The notes below the pieces were generated by a model. It was not told the DNA's origin, did no database searches, and saw only the letters and a program-made list of their open reading frames with translations. The translations under genes were made by a program, and so were the position numbers. From contig NZ_CP012602.1 of assembly GCF_001278805.1 (NCBI RefSeq), positions 909,001-973,000 of the forward strand: a DNA stretch of 64,000 bases, in the 5' to 3' direction. Each line of letters begins with the position of its first letter. Position 1 is the first letter of the stretch. The stretch comes from Bacillus sp. FJAT-18017. Its GTDB lineage: Bacteria > Bacillota > Bacilli > Bacillales > Cytobacillaceae. Positions 18,425 through 26,479 of the stretch are shown in pieces.

Positions 18425-19664
18425 CTTCAAGTTCACACCGGAAATGAAAGAGAACGTCCTACACTCAATTCGCACACCAAAACGCTATTCTTTTAAAAAA
18501 ATAATTCCAACGCTAGTAAGTGCGGCACTTATTATCCTGTTTTTTGGAGGGCTTTATCAGTATGTAATCGTCCCGAATTCGAGCTGGAGCAACGGTACAG
18601 GGGAAACAGAACACCAATCCGAGGTTCCTGTATTCGAGGAGTATAAGGGTGAACCACTTAAAATAGCATTGCTGGGTGACGTGCCAATACTCAAAGAGCA
18701 ACAAGTAACGTTCACTGCAATCCCCTTTGAAGACCTGTCTGTGGAAATTCTGAAACCATATGATGCTGTGTTTATCAGCGAAGAATGTTTGGTCAAAGCC
18801 TCCGAAGGCCCATACACAGAGGTTTACACAAACGCTGGTATTCCAATCTTTTTCATTGGTGCGAACAGCTATATCCCGTTTACCGAAAAAGGGATAGAAT
18901 TTGATAAAGAAACCTGGGGATGGAAAGCTGGTGTGAGCTATACGAGTGGTATCATGCAGCCAAATGGGGCCGGTGGGTTTGATACTTGGGAATTCGGATT
19001 GTACAATGATATTAATAATGCTGAACATATACAGGAGATGTTTTCAAGGATATTCAAGGCAATCCAGGAACTTAAACTTCAACAGAAGTCTATAGGAGTT
19101 ATCGAGGAACAGCCTCCTGCCGATAATAACGTGGAGAATGAAACGCCTGCCGATTCTGGGGAACAAACCCCTAAGGATGGGAACCTCGAAGCAACTCCTG
19201 ATAAACCGATTGATATCGAAGAAAAGCCGAAACCGGATCAGGAACAGCCGGCAGCATCCGATGAAATTGCCGCACCGGACTTGATGGATCTTTTAATGAA
19301 ATTTAAAGAGGCTAGGAATGCGCATATAGAAACGCTTGGTCCCGGGTTCAAAGTCCCCGATGCTAAAACGAAGCGTGAACTGTATAAGAAGTTTGGTGAT
19401 TACGCTGTTCTTGAGGTACTGGAGAGAGAATGGGATCGTTTTTATGCTGAGAAGCCGGACGGATTATACCTGAAGCCCCAAGATGGGCCACTTTATATTG
19501 TTCCAACTGCCACCTACGTAGAGGAGAAGTTGACGGAAACCTCCTATAAATTCACACAGGTGACCGATGCAGACATGTATGGCGATAATTATAAGGTCGA
19601 GGTATGGTTTGAGTATATGAATGGAAAGTGGCTTATCAAAGATTGGAAGAGCGGAAACAATTAA
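18369..19664 (+). CDS. membrane-anchored anti-sigma/sensor protein
   Basis: 431 residues: cytoplasmic N-terminus of about 45 residues, one TM helix (IIPTLVSAALIILFFGGLY), a large extracytoplasmic part, a Pro/Glu/Asp-rich spacer (about 235-300, EQPPADN..., EKPKPDQEQP) and a C-terminal globular domain (about 305-431). The gene overlaps the ECF sigma gene, and the topology is that of anti-sigma factors that hold the sigma at the membrane. No zinc ZAS motif is visible, so binding would be of another type. The ligand is unknown. Confidence 0.75.
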   Translation: MEKKLQQAKAEMLKGELADFKFTPEMKENVLHSIRTPKRYSFKKIIPTLVSAALIILFFGGLYQYVIVPNSSWSNGTGETEHQSEVPVFEEYKGEPLKIALLGDVPILKEQQVTFTAIPFEDLSVEILKPYDAVFISEECLVKASEGPYTEVYTNAGIPIFFIGANSYIPFTEKGIEFDKETWGWKAGVSYTSGIMQPNGAGGFDTWEFGLYNDINNAEHIQEMFSRIFKAIQELKLQQKSIGVIEEQPPADNNVENETPADSGEQTPKDGNLEATPDKPIDIEEKPKPDQEQPAASDEIAAPDLMDLLMKFKEARNAHIETLGPGFKVPDAKTKRELYKKFGDYAVLEVLEREWDRFYAEKPDGLYLKPQDGPLYIVPTATYVEEKLTETSYKFTQVTDADMYGDNYKVEVWFEYMNGKWLIKDWKSGNN

Positions 19665-19687
19665 CGACCTTACGGAGAATAGTAATT

Positions 19688-19715
19688 AGTCGGGCGGAAT
19701 CGCTCGACTTTTTTT
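19688..19715 (+). terminator. terminator of the sigma/anti-sigma operon
   Basis: AGTCGGGCG, loop AAT-like, CGCTCGACT, then seven T: canonical. Confidence 0.85.
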
Positions 19716-19780
19716 CTTGCTAATTGGGGACGATTCCCAACTTGCGAAATTTACTCCCTGTGGTAAAATAGTTCCAAATT

Positions 19781-20227
19781 GTGTTAAAAGGGAGAGGGGT
19801 CTGTATTCGGTTTCTTAAACTTAATGCCATTAGTCTGATTTACGCCATCATGATGCTCATTCCGGCTGAATTTATACTGAACACGTATCGAATTCATCGA
19901 ATTACCGGCTGGAGCTTTGAAACACTTGATATCATCAGTCTTGTCAGCATTGGAGCAGTAGCAATAGTGGGGACAGGGTTAGTCTACATTCTAACGAAAA
20001 AGTGGTTCAGCAACAGCTACATTCGCTTTTGGACAATGCTCCTGTGGCTGCCGTATCACATATTGCTCATCTATTTAACTTCGAATCTTTTACCGTTTTC
20101 CTACGAGGGCGATAACCCAAGCCCGGCAACTGGACTTCTCATGCTCGGAGCGCTGTTCTTCTACCCGTTCTACATCTTGCTGGTGAACATGTGCATCTTC
20201 CCATCGGATGAACAAGTGCGGACTTGA
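19781..20227 (+). CDS. four-TM membrane protein
   Basis: About 140-148 residues with four hydrophobic helices (LIYAIMMLIPAEFIL, LVSIGAVAIVGTGLVYIL, MLLWLPYHILLIYL and GLLMLGALFFYPFYILLV). The start is uncertain: GTG 19781 has no SD, while GGGAGAGGGG lies just after it and would suit a start near 19805 (ATT) that is not a usual codon. A terminator follows (20280-20306). No family recognised. Confidence 0.55.
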   Translation: MLKGRGVCIRFLKLNAISLIYAIMMLIPAEFILNTYRIHRITGWSFETLDIISLVSIGAVAIVGTGLVYILTKKWFSNSYIRFWTMLLWLPYHILLIYLTSNLLPFSYEGDNPSPATGLLMLGALFFYPFYILLVNMCIFPSDEQVRT

Positions 20228-20279
20228 ACCCGCATCAGGGCAATTCCAACATTGCACAGACAAGTCCATTTTGAATATG

Positions 20280-20306
20280 GCGTGTGCTAAATCGCACACG
20301 CTTTTC
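20280..20306 (+). terminator. intrinsic terminator
   Basis: GCGTGTGC, loop TAAATC, GCACACGC, then TTTTC: an 8-bp perfect stem after the plus-strand membrane gene, facing the minus-strand pabBC gene. Confidence 0.75.
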
Positions 20307-20325
20307 ATTCGCTTCACGGATAGCT

Positions 20326-22050
20326 CTAATATTTCTCGGTCACTTGGACTTCAACCCACTTCCTGACACTGTTCACAAACCAGATTTTCGTATACTTCTC
20401 CAAATCCTCCACCCGCAAAACTCGTTCTCGAACTACGCCATCCGAAAGCAATTTTTTTCTATAGGTTCCAGCTAGCAATCCACTAGCAACCGGCGGCGTC
20501 CACAACTCATCATCCAATTCTACAACCACATTTCCATTCGTAAACTCGGTTAGCTCGCCATCCTGATTCCAGAGCAGTACATCAAACGCCTCGCCGCGCT
20601 CCTCAAAAAAGCTCGCGTACACCGCCCGGTTTGTGGTCTTGTGGTAGAGGCAGGGGTCATTTTTATCAATAGGTTTTCCGGCAAGCCGCACCTTGACCGG
20701 CCCTGCCATCTCCGACACAGCCTGGCCCTCAACAGAAACAGCACCATCCCGCGCAACCAACAATCTTACCTTCAAAGAGCCAATCGGGTTCGACTCAGCA
20801 AACTCCGCCAAAGCCTTCTCAACAGCACTCCAATCCATATTAAACCCCAAGTACTTCGCCGACCTTCTCAGCCGCTCCAAATGCTCTTCATACAAAAAGT
20901 ACTTCCCATCCTCAAGCAGCAAGCTCTCCAACAGCTCGAACTCCGGCCGGTCCATCTCCAGCAGCTTAGCCTTGGCAACCACTTCCTCATATTCATCCTC
21001 AGCCGTCGAATCCCACGTGATTCCACCGCCAACCCCATACGTTGCAACACCGGAATCTGAATCAATGACCACAGTCCGGATCGGCACATTGAAAACTGCC
21101 TCGGACTCCGGAGTAATATAGCCAATCGCACCGCAATACACCTCGCGCGGCGTATTCTCAAGCTCGGCAATAATCCCCATCGTACTAACCTTTGGTGCGC
21201 CGGTAATCGACCCACACGGAAACAGCGCTCGAAACACATCAACAAGCCCAACATCCTCCGAAACCTGAGCCGTCACTGTCGACGTCATCTGATGAACAGT
21301 CGGATACCGCTCAATCTCAAACAACTTCGGCACCTCAATCGTGCCTGGCTCAGCAATCATCCCCAAATCATTCCGCAGCAAATCAACAATCATCACATTT
21401 TCAGACCGGTTCTTCTCCGACTCAAACAACCACATCGCATTCGCCTCATCCTCCGCGAATGAGCGGCCGCGCTTAATCGTGCCCTTCATCGGCCGTGTGG
21501 TGATTTCGGACCCCTTTTTATGAAAAAACAACTCAGGTGAAGCTGATAAAATCTGAAAGTCCCCGATATCCAAATACGCACAATAACTCGAGTCCTGAGC
21601 CTTCTTCAGCCTCTCGAAAAAAGCAACATCGTCCCCGGAAAACTCGGACTTCAGCCGTAGTGTATAGTTCGCCTGGTACGTATCCCCAGCCTCAATTGCC
21701 TGGCGGATATACCGGATTGAAGCCCGATACTCATCCATCCCAACCGACGGCAGCCATTCGGAAAGCTGATAGTTACTAGAACCACTTAACCCAACATGTT
21801 CTAGATCCTCAAAAATCCCGAACCACAGCAGCGGCATCCGGGCACCACTAGCAACCCGGAACGCGGAATCAAACGCAGGCGCACTCTCATACGACACATA
21901 CCCAGCCGCATAAAAACCATCTCGGACCGCGTCCTCAACTGCCTGCAGTCCCGGAACAACTTCCTCAAGTGTATGCGCCGCTATCACCCGCACTGGATTC
22001 CGAAATGTAACCGGACGCCCCTCAAACTCAAACGACAACAAAGATTCCAT
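20326..22050 (-). CDS. pabB: bifunctional aminodeoxychorismate synthase component I / 4-amino-4-deoxychorismate lyase (PabB-PabC fusion)
   Basis: 574 residues. The N-terminal about 370 residues are a chorismate-binding PabB domain (SGDTYQANYTLRL, ILSASPELFF, TRPMKGTIKRG, LFPCGSITGAPK, CGAIGY). The C-terminal part (from about 375) is a class IV PLP lyase-like PabC domain (LLLEDGKYFLYEEHLERLRR, YHKTTNRAVY, TEFTNGNVVVE, SGLLAGTYR). With PabA it makes 4-amino-4-deoxychorismate and then p-aminobenzoate for folate. ATG 22050 fits family N-termini (few residues before FEFEG); an in-frame ATG at 22068 is possible. It is downstream of pabA, separated by repeat arrays. Confidence 0.92.
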   Translation of the reverse strand: MESLLSFEFEGRPVTFRNPVRVIAAHTLEEVVPGLQAVEDAVRDGFYAAGYVSYESAPAFDSAFRVASGARMPLLWFGIFEDLEHVGLSGSSNYQLSEWLPSVGMDEYRASIRYIRQAIEAGDTYQANYTLRLKSEFSGDDVAFFERLKKAQDSSYCAYLDIGDFQILSASPELFFHKKGSEITTRPMKGTIKRGRSFAEDEANAMWLFESEKNRSENVMIVDLLRNDLGMIAEPGTIEVPKLFEIERYPTVHQMTSTVTAQVSEDVGLVDVFRALFPCGSITGAPKVSTMGIIAELENTPREVYCGAIGYITPESEAVFNVPIRTVVIDSDSGVATYGVGGGITWDSTAEDEYEEVVAKAKLLEMDRPEFELLESLLLEDGKYFLYEEHLERLRRSAKYLGFNMDWSAVEKALAEFAESNPIGSLKVRLLVARDGAVSVEGQAVSEMAGPVKVRLAGKPIDKNDPCLYHKTTNRAVYASFFEERGEAFDVLLWNQDGELTEFTNGNVVVELDDELWTPPVASGLLAGTYRKKLLSDGVVRERVLRVEDLEKYTKIWFVNSVRKWVEVQVTEKY

Positions 22051-22095
22051 AATCCCATTCCCAACCATATTAAAATGAATAACCTATACCTTTCC

Positions 22096-22227
22096 CAGCA
22101 CGTTCTTGATTCCTATGGGCACTTTTTCAAATTCTATGAGCACGTTCTTGAATTCTATGGGCACTTTTTCAAATTCTATGGGCACATTCTTGAATTCTAT
22201 GAGCACCTTTTTGAATTCTATGGGTAC
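22096..22227. repeat. 21-nt array, family B copy 1 (7 units)
   Basis: Words (G)RGCAC/CAGCAC start at 22096, 22117, 22138, 22159, 22180, 22201 and 22222, exactly 21 nt apart; unit about GGGCACTTTTTCAAATTCTAT. The reverse complement, GTGCCCATAGAA..., is the array at 44206-44325. It lies between pabA and pabBC, so is probably transcribed through. Confidence 0.88.
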
Positions 22228-22274
22228 CAAAGTGTCATCCATTCCGAGCCGCAAACTGCACGTAACTGGCTGCT

Positions 22275-22296
22275 GCATTCCGGCGCGCCGGAATGC
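22275..22296. repeat. 22-bp perfect palindrome
   Basis: GCATTCCGGCG joined to CGCCGGAATGC with no loop. It is GC-rich in an AT-rich gap between two 20-21-nt arrays. It could be a protein site or extruded hairpin in the pabA-pabBC transcript; nothing links it to a known operator. Confidence 0.6.
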
Positions 22297-22338
22297 TATT
22301 CACTAGGAACTAAGGAGAAAATAACCCAAACAAACAAA

Positions 22339-22410
22339 GTATGCGTAAATCTCAAAAAGTATTCATAAAATCAAAAAAGTCTTCATAAAATCAAAAAAGT
22401 GTGCATAATA
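22339..22410. repeat. 20-nt array, family C (4 words)
   Basis: GT words start at 22339, 22359, 22379 and 22399 with unit about GTATTCATAAAATCAAAAAA. The core (CATAAAATCAAAAAAGT) resembles the CATAGAAATCAAGAAAGT core of family B at 44206. Together with family B copy 1 it fills the gap 22051-22481. Confidence 0.75.
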
Positions 22411-22481
22411 AGAGGCAGCAATTAGCACTGACAGCAAACCAATTCCTTTAGCTCGAACTAGTCTAGAGCCCAAAACCCAAC

Positions 22482-23045
22482 CTAACCCAGCACCAAATTC
22501 CTCACCATCAACTTCCCATCCTCCGTCAAAATCGCCTCCGGATGGAACTGCACACACTCAACCGCAAACACCTTATGCCGCAAACCCATGATTTCGCCAT
22601 CCTCACTCCGCGCACTCACCTCAAGGCAATCAGGCAGCGATTCCTCATCAACCACCAGCGAATGATACCGCGCAACAGCAACAGGCGACCGCACACCCCG
22701 AAACGCCCCGCGCCCGTCATGCGCCACAACCGAAACCTTCCCATGCATCGGCCGCCGCGCTTTCCGCACAACCCCGCCAAACGCCTGCGCAATCACCTGC
22801 TGCCCAAGACAAACCCCGGCAATCCGCACCACACCACTAAACCGCTCAACCACATCCAAACAAATTCCAGCCGTATCCGGATTCCCTGGTCCGGGCGACA
22901 ACAAAATACAATCAACCCCAAGCCGCTCAATCTCATCAAGCGAAACCTGGTCATTCCGCACCACCAAAACCTCTTCGCCGATCCCGCGAATATACTGCAC
23001 CAGGTTATATGTAAACGAATCATAATTATCTATCACTAAAATCAC
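22482..23045 (-). CDS. pabA: aminodeoxychorismate/anthranilate synthase component II (glutamine amidotransferase)
   Basis: 187 residues, class I glutamine amidotransferase: IDNYDSFTYNLVQYI at the start, LLSPGPGNP (oxyanion loop), nucleophile Cys in GVCLGQQVIAQAFGG, and the His-Glu pair in QFHPEAILT. It supplies ammonia to PabB (possibly also TrpE). The motif has Gln where most family members have His (GxCLGHQ). Start GTG 23045, with GGAGCC upstream. It is the first gene of the minus-strand pabA-pabBC unit. Confidence 0.9.
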   Translation of the reverse strand: MILVIDNYDSFTYNLVQYIRGIGEEVLVVRNDQVSLDEIERLGVDCILLSPGPGNPDTAGICLDVVERFSGVVRIAGVCLGQQVIAQAFGGVVRKARRPMHGKVSVVAHDGRGAFRGVRSPVAVARYHSLVVDEESLPDCLEVSARSEDGEIMGLRHKVFAVECVQFHPEAILTEDGKLMVRNLVLG

Positions 23046-23151
23046 CGGCCACCGGCTCCACTTCTATTAAAATACCAACACACCTATTATAGTAGAAACC
23101 GCAACCACCACCAACCACCAACACCACCCAATAACAAAAGATCCATCCAAT

Positions 23152-23180
23152 AAAAAAACCGGACCCCAACCAGGCCCGGT
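23152..23180 (-). terminator. terminator of the FAD oxidoreductase gene
   Basis: On the minus strand ACCGGGCC, loop, GGTCCGGT then seven T, with one mismatch in the stem. It ends the gene 23193-24461 and separates it from pabA. Confidence 0.8.
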
Positions 23181-23192
23181 CCAAACACCAAT

Positions 23193-24461
23193 CTAAATCT
23201 TCCCAATCAGCGGTCTTTCCCTTAAATACAATCCCAAATCCTCACAACTGCCTTCAACAATATCCCGCACAATCAGCTTCGCCAGCAGCTGCCCATACAC
23301 CATCCCATTATCCCCAAACGCAAACAAGAAATAGCAGCCTGGATACTCGTCATACACACCGACAATCGGTAGCCCGTCACTCACCGACGCAAAAAACGCC
23401 CCGACACAAAACTCCGCCTCGGCCTCAATATCCGGAAACAGCTTCCCGAGCTCAGCCATCAGCATATCCCGCTTCTCCTGCAGCCGATCATCGCGCTCAC
23501 TCGCATCCGCCGTATCCACATCATGCCCGCCAATCAGGAACCGACCATCCGCTGTCATCCGCAGAAACAAAAACGGTTGCGCCGTCTCCCACAACAGCAT
23601 AGGGGTCAGACCCCCAATCCGGTTCGTCGTCACCACATATGTGCTCGAAATCGATGCCTTCTGCTCAGACTTAATATCCAAACCTTCATATCCTGTGGAA
23701 AAAATGGGTCGACGCGCCTTGATGGTATAACCGGCAGAAGTCCGTAACACTACGCTTCCCAGTTCGGCATCCCTGCCGCCGCCTTCCAGGTCACCGCCAG
23801 CATCCTCTTTAGAACTTCCAACCTCAAACTCACACCCAACCACCGCAGTTTCCTCAAACACCCGCATCCCTTTTCCGGCAGCATAATCAATCAGTGCATG
23901 AGTGAACCGGAACGGATTCAGTTCCCCGTCATTATACGAATAAATAGCAGCCTCGCGGTTGAATCCAAACTGTTCCTGAATCTCAGCTTTCCTCCAAAAC
24001 TCAACATCAAAGCTGAACTCCTTCAGTAGACCGTACTCAGCCGAAAGCCGCTCGACATCATCCGCGGAGCTTGCCGCATACAGCGTATCCCGCCGCGAAA
24101 ACTCACTATCAATTGCTGCAGCCCTGGCCGCCTGTTCAATATCATCAATCGCATCCTTCATCAAGCCAAGATGCCTTCGTATGTACTCCTTGCCAAACCG
24201 GCCGACCAGCTCGGTATACATCGTTTCGCCCGCGTACTGAATCAGCGCCGATGTCGCACTCGTCGTCCCGCCGCCAATTCGCGCCTTCTCAACAAGAACG
24301 ACATCCAGTCCGGTTTCAGCCAAATAAAACGCACACTGCGCACCGGAACTCCCGCCGCCAACTATCACCACATCGCACTCAACATCCGACTCAAGAGCAG
24401 GGTAGGAAGGGGCATCGGGAAAAGTCGTCGGCCAATAAAACGTACCAGAATGCAAATCCAT
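23193..24461 (-). CDS. FAD-dependent oxidoreductase of the DAO/glycine-oxidase type
   Basis: 422 residues. The N-terminal Rossmann motif DVVIVGGGSSGAQCAFYLAE with the acidic end of strand two (VVLVEKARIGGGTTSATSALIQ) binds FAD; the C-terminus holds GRFLIGGHD, GLPIVGVYDEYPGCYFLFAFGDNGMVYG, as in D-amino-acid-oxidase-fold proteins. The start is ATG 24461, right after AGGAGG; the frame extends upstream only by seven codons. Substrate unknown, probably an amine or amino acid. Monocistronic with its own terminator. Confidence 0.85.
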   Translation of the reverse strand: MDLHSGTFYWPTTFPDAPSYPALESDVECDVVIVGGGSSGAQCAFYLAETGLDVVLVEKARIGGGTTSATSALIQYAGETMYTELVGRFGKEYIRRHLGLMKDAIDDIEQAARAAAIDSEFSRRDTLYAASSADDVERLSAEYGLLKEFSFDVEFWRKAEIQEQFGFNREAAIYSYNDGELNPFRFTHALIDYAAGKGMRVFEETAVVGCEFEVGSSKEDAGGDLEGGGRDAELGSVVLRTSAGYTIKARRPIFSTGYEGLDIKSEQKASISSTYVVTTNRIGGLTPMLLWETAQPFLFLRMTADGRFLIGGHDVDTADASERDDRLQEKRDMLMAELGKLFPDIEAEAEFCVGAFFASVSDGLPIVGVYDEYPGCYFLFAFGDNGMVYGQLLAKLIVRDIVEGSCEDLGLYLRERPLIGKI

Positions 24462-24763
24462 ATAAATCCTCCTGAAAATCAACCATACCTATATTATTTC
24501 CATATTTCAGCAGGATTAAAAAGTTAACTCTAGAAAAATTCTTCGCTCATAAGAAAAGTAGCAGATTATAATTTTACCCTCAATTTGGTATACAAATTTT
24601 CATAAAAAGATGCTTAGAATGGGCGTTATAATTGGATATATAGTTTAGATAAAATAAAGTTTATGAAAAGGTGCATTTACGCTGATGGTGCATTTTAGCT
24701 TAACACTAAGAAATAGCTTATTGTAAAATGACATAAAGATTAATTGCTTAAAGGGGAAAAATA
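24462..24763. other. 302-nt divergent intergenic region, nothing recognised
   Basis: AT-rich region between the minus-strand FAD oxidoreductase and the plus-strand acetyltransferase. It must hold both promoters, but I cannot fix their boxes. A short direct repeat GGTGCATTT/GGTGCATTT occurs at about 24670-24695. Confidence 0.35.
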
Positions 24764-25266
24764 GTGGAAATTAGAATTTTAAATTCATTAGAAGATGCAG
24801 AAAAGTATCGTAGCATTAGACTCGAATCGTTAAAAAATATTCCGGAAGCATTCGCTTCCAGTTATGAAGAAGAAAAAGACTTTTCCATTGAAAATTATCA
24901 AAACGAGTTTCAATCAAACCACTCTTTTACTTACGGAGCTTTTGAGAAGGGAGAACTGGTTGGAATCATTACTTTATACAAAGAAAAGTTATATAAATTA
25001 AGACATAGGGCACATATTGGTGCAATGTATGTTTCTGATTCCATAAGAGGTTTGGGAGTTGGGAAAGCTTTAATGGAAGAAGCAATAGAGAAAGCAAAAA
25101 ATCTAGAAGGGTTGGAACAGATATATTTAGCGGTTGTTTCAACAAATGAATCAGCAAAAAACTTTATTCCTCATTGGGATTTGAAGTTTTTGGCACAGAG
25201 AAAAAAGGTTTAAGGCTGAAAAATAATATTTATTTTGATGTAGACTTTATGATTATGTATTTATAA
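24764..25266 (+). pseudogene. GNAT N-acetyltransferase with a one-base frameshift
   Basis: It starts at GTG 24764 after AAGGGG. 133 residues of a normal GNAT fold can be read, including the acetyl-CoA loop region AMYVSDSIRGLGVGKALMEE and IYLAVVSTNESAKNF. There the frame slips: the current frame ends IPHWDLKFLAQRKKV-stop (25213), whereas the neighbouring frame continues SSLGFEVFGTEKKGLRL... to TAA 25266, the expected YxxxGF ending. One missing T at about 25163-25166 (AACTTTATTCC) explains it. Either a fresh inactivating mutation or a sequence error. Confidence 0.75.
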
Positions 25267-25384
25267 CCGTGTATATAAAAATCGGAAGTCGTAATAGTAT
25301 GGTATCCTTTAGACAATGAATCTAGAAGGGTGTATTTTGGGGCACCCAAGACCGGAATAATTTCAATACAAAATAGGTGATTGA

Positions 25385-25753
25385 ATGGGGAGCATCTCCT
25401 TAAAGCGAATTTATGAGCCGTATGATGAAACAGATGGATGCCGAATTTTGGTGGATCGCATTTGGCCGCGTGGGATTTCCAAGGAATCTGCAAAGTTAAG
25501 CTATTGGTTTAAGGATATTGCACCGAGCAGTGACTTAAGGAAGTGGTTTTGCCATAAGCCGGAACTGTTTGAGGAGTTTCGCGAACGGTACGTGTACGAG
25601 CTTCGTACCGACGAACAAAAACAGAAATTAATCGATCAAATCCTTAAGACAGCGGCAAATGAGCAGGTAACACTTTTGTACGGAGCAAAGGACACAGTCT
25701 ATAACCATGCGGTTGTTTTGCATGAGGAGCTAATGAATCGTTCCGGAGAGTGA
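25385..25753 (+). CDS. DUF488 family protein
   Basis: 122 residues with family motifs: IYEPYDETDGCRILVDRIWP, RG, then L-WFKDIAPSSDLRKWF, FEEFRERYVYEL and VTLLYGAKDTVYNHAVVL. DUF488 proteins are small cytoplasmic proteins without an established reaction. AGGTGA is a weak SD. Terminated at 25857-25890. Confidence 0.88.
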   Translation: MGSISLKRIYEPYDETDGCRILVDRIWPRGISKESAKLSYWFKDIAPSSDLRKWFCHKPELFEEFRERYVYELRTDEQKQKLIDQILKTAANEQVTLLYGAKDTVYNHAVVLHEELMNRSGE

Positions 25754-25856
25754 ATTTTCCAGAGAAGCCCTGTATATTGGAGCGACGGCAAGACCTCGTA
25801 ATCAAAGGACGGCCCCGTGACGGATACAACATACTTTAGAGCTTGTCTCCAGACTT

Positions 25857-25890
25857 AAAGCACCAATGATAAAGTATCGTTGGTGCTTTT
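25857..25890 (+). terminator. intrinsic terminator before the sialic acid operon
   Basis: AAAGCACCAATGATA, loop AAG, TATCGTTGGTGCTTTT: a 15-bp stem with one mismatch. Confidence 0.85.
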
Positions 25891-25945
25891 AAGTGTAAAT
25901 ACCGGTGAAAATTTTTTCCGAAAATATAAAAACGAGAGAAAAAAA

Positions 25946-25992
25946 TTGCTCTTTACCTTTATTGTGATATAGTTTTTGTGAAAGCGTTTTAC
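25946..25992 (+). promoter_or_regulatory. promoter with cre-like site for the sialic acid operon
   Basis: TTGCTC (25946-25951), 16-nt spacer, TATAGT (25968-25973). Immediately downstream TGAAAGCG-TTTTACA (25979-25993) has a perfect left half of a CcpA cre, with the right half displaced by one base. Catabolite repression is likely but the site is imperfect. Confidence 0.55.
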
Positions 25993-26018
25993 AACAAGTG
26001 AATAAGGAGCACAAAGAA

Positions 26019-26471
26019 ATGATAGCAGATCAAATTCGTAATTATGAGTTGTATAAAGGCATGATTGAAAGAGTAGATCTGGCAGTTGAGTATATTCAAA
26101 CCCATACTTTCGCAGGCCTGCAAACAGGTATGCACGAGGTAGAGGGTCAAGAGATTTTTTTTAACTTAATAGAGTATGAGACAAAAGCGGTGGAGGCTCG
26201 CTTCTGGGAATCTCACAAAAAATATCTGGATTTTCATTATATTCTTGAAGGCAAAGAATTTATCGGCCATGAGCAGTTTGACAGAATGACAATAAAACAG
26301 GAATACGAGGAAGAAGACGATTTTTACCTGCTCAATGGCAAGGTGCAGTCCAAGGTTAAGCTGGAACAAGGAGACTTTATGCTGTTATTTCCGAACGATG
26401 GGCATATGACAGGCATCAAAGTGGATGGTCCAGAAAAGGTAAGGAAAGTTGTTTTTAAAATTTTGATCTAG
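26019..26471 (+). CDS. YhcH/YjgK/YiaL family protein (sialic acid operon)
   Basis: 150 residues of the cupin-like YhcH/EbgC family: metal-site context ESHKKYLDFHYILEGKE, then DDFYLL and FMLLFPNDGHMTGI. Relatives in E. coli (NanQ/YhcH) belong to sialic acid regulons and are thought to help interconvert or anomerise sialic acids. ATG 26019 lies 9 nt after AAGGAG; GTG 25998 is an inferior start. It is the first gene of the operon, 8 nt before the flavoprotein. Confidence 0.88.
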   Translation: MIADQIRNYELYKGMIERVDLAVEYIQTHTFAGLQTGMHEVEGQEIFFNLIEYETKAVEARFWESHKKYLDFHYILEGKEFIGHEQFDRMTIKQEYEEEDDFYLLNGKVQSKVKLEQGDFMLLFPNDGHMTGIKVDGPEKVRKVVFKILI

Positions 26472-26479
26472 GATGTGCA

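Noticed and set aside
17906..18475. Long minus-strand frame opposite the ECF sigma gene
   Set aside because: Mirror of a strongly coding region; product has no motif, and the sigma factor domains on the plus strand are unambiguous.
22106..22306. Frames reading STFLNSMGTFSNSMG-like heptad peptides
   Set aside because: Seven-residue periodicity follows from the 21-nt units. The second copy at 44206 is not open over the same frame, so a repeat protein is unlikely.
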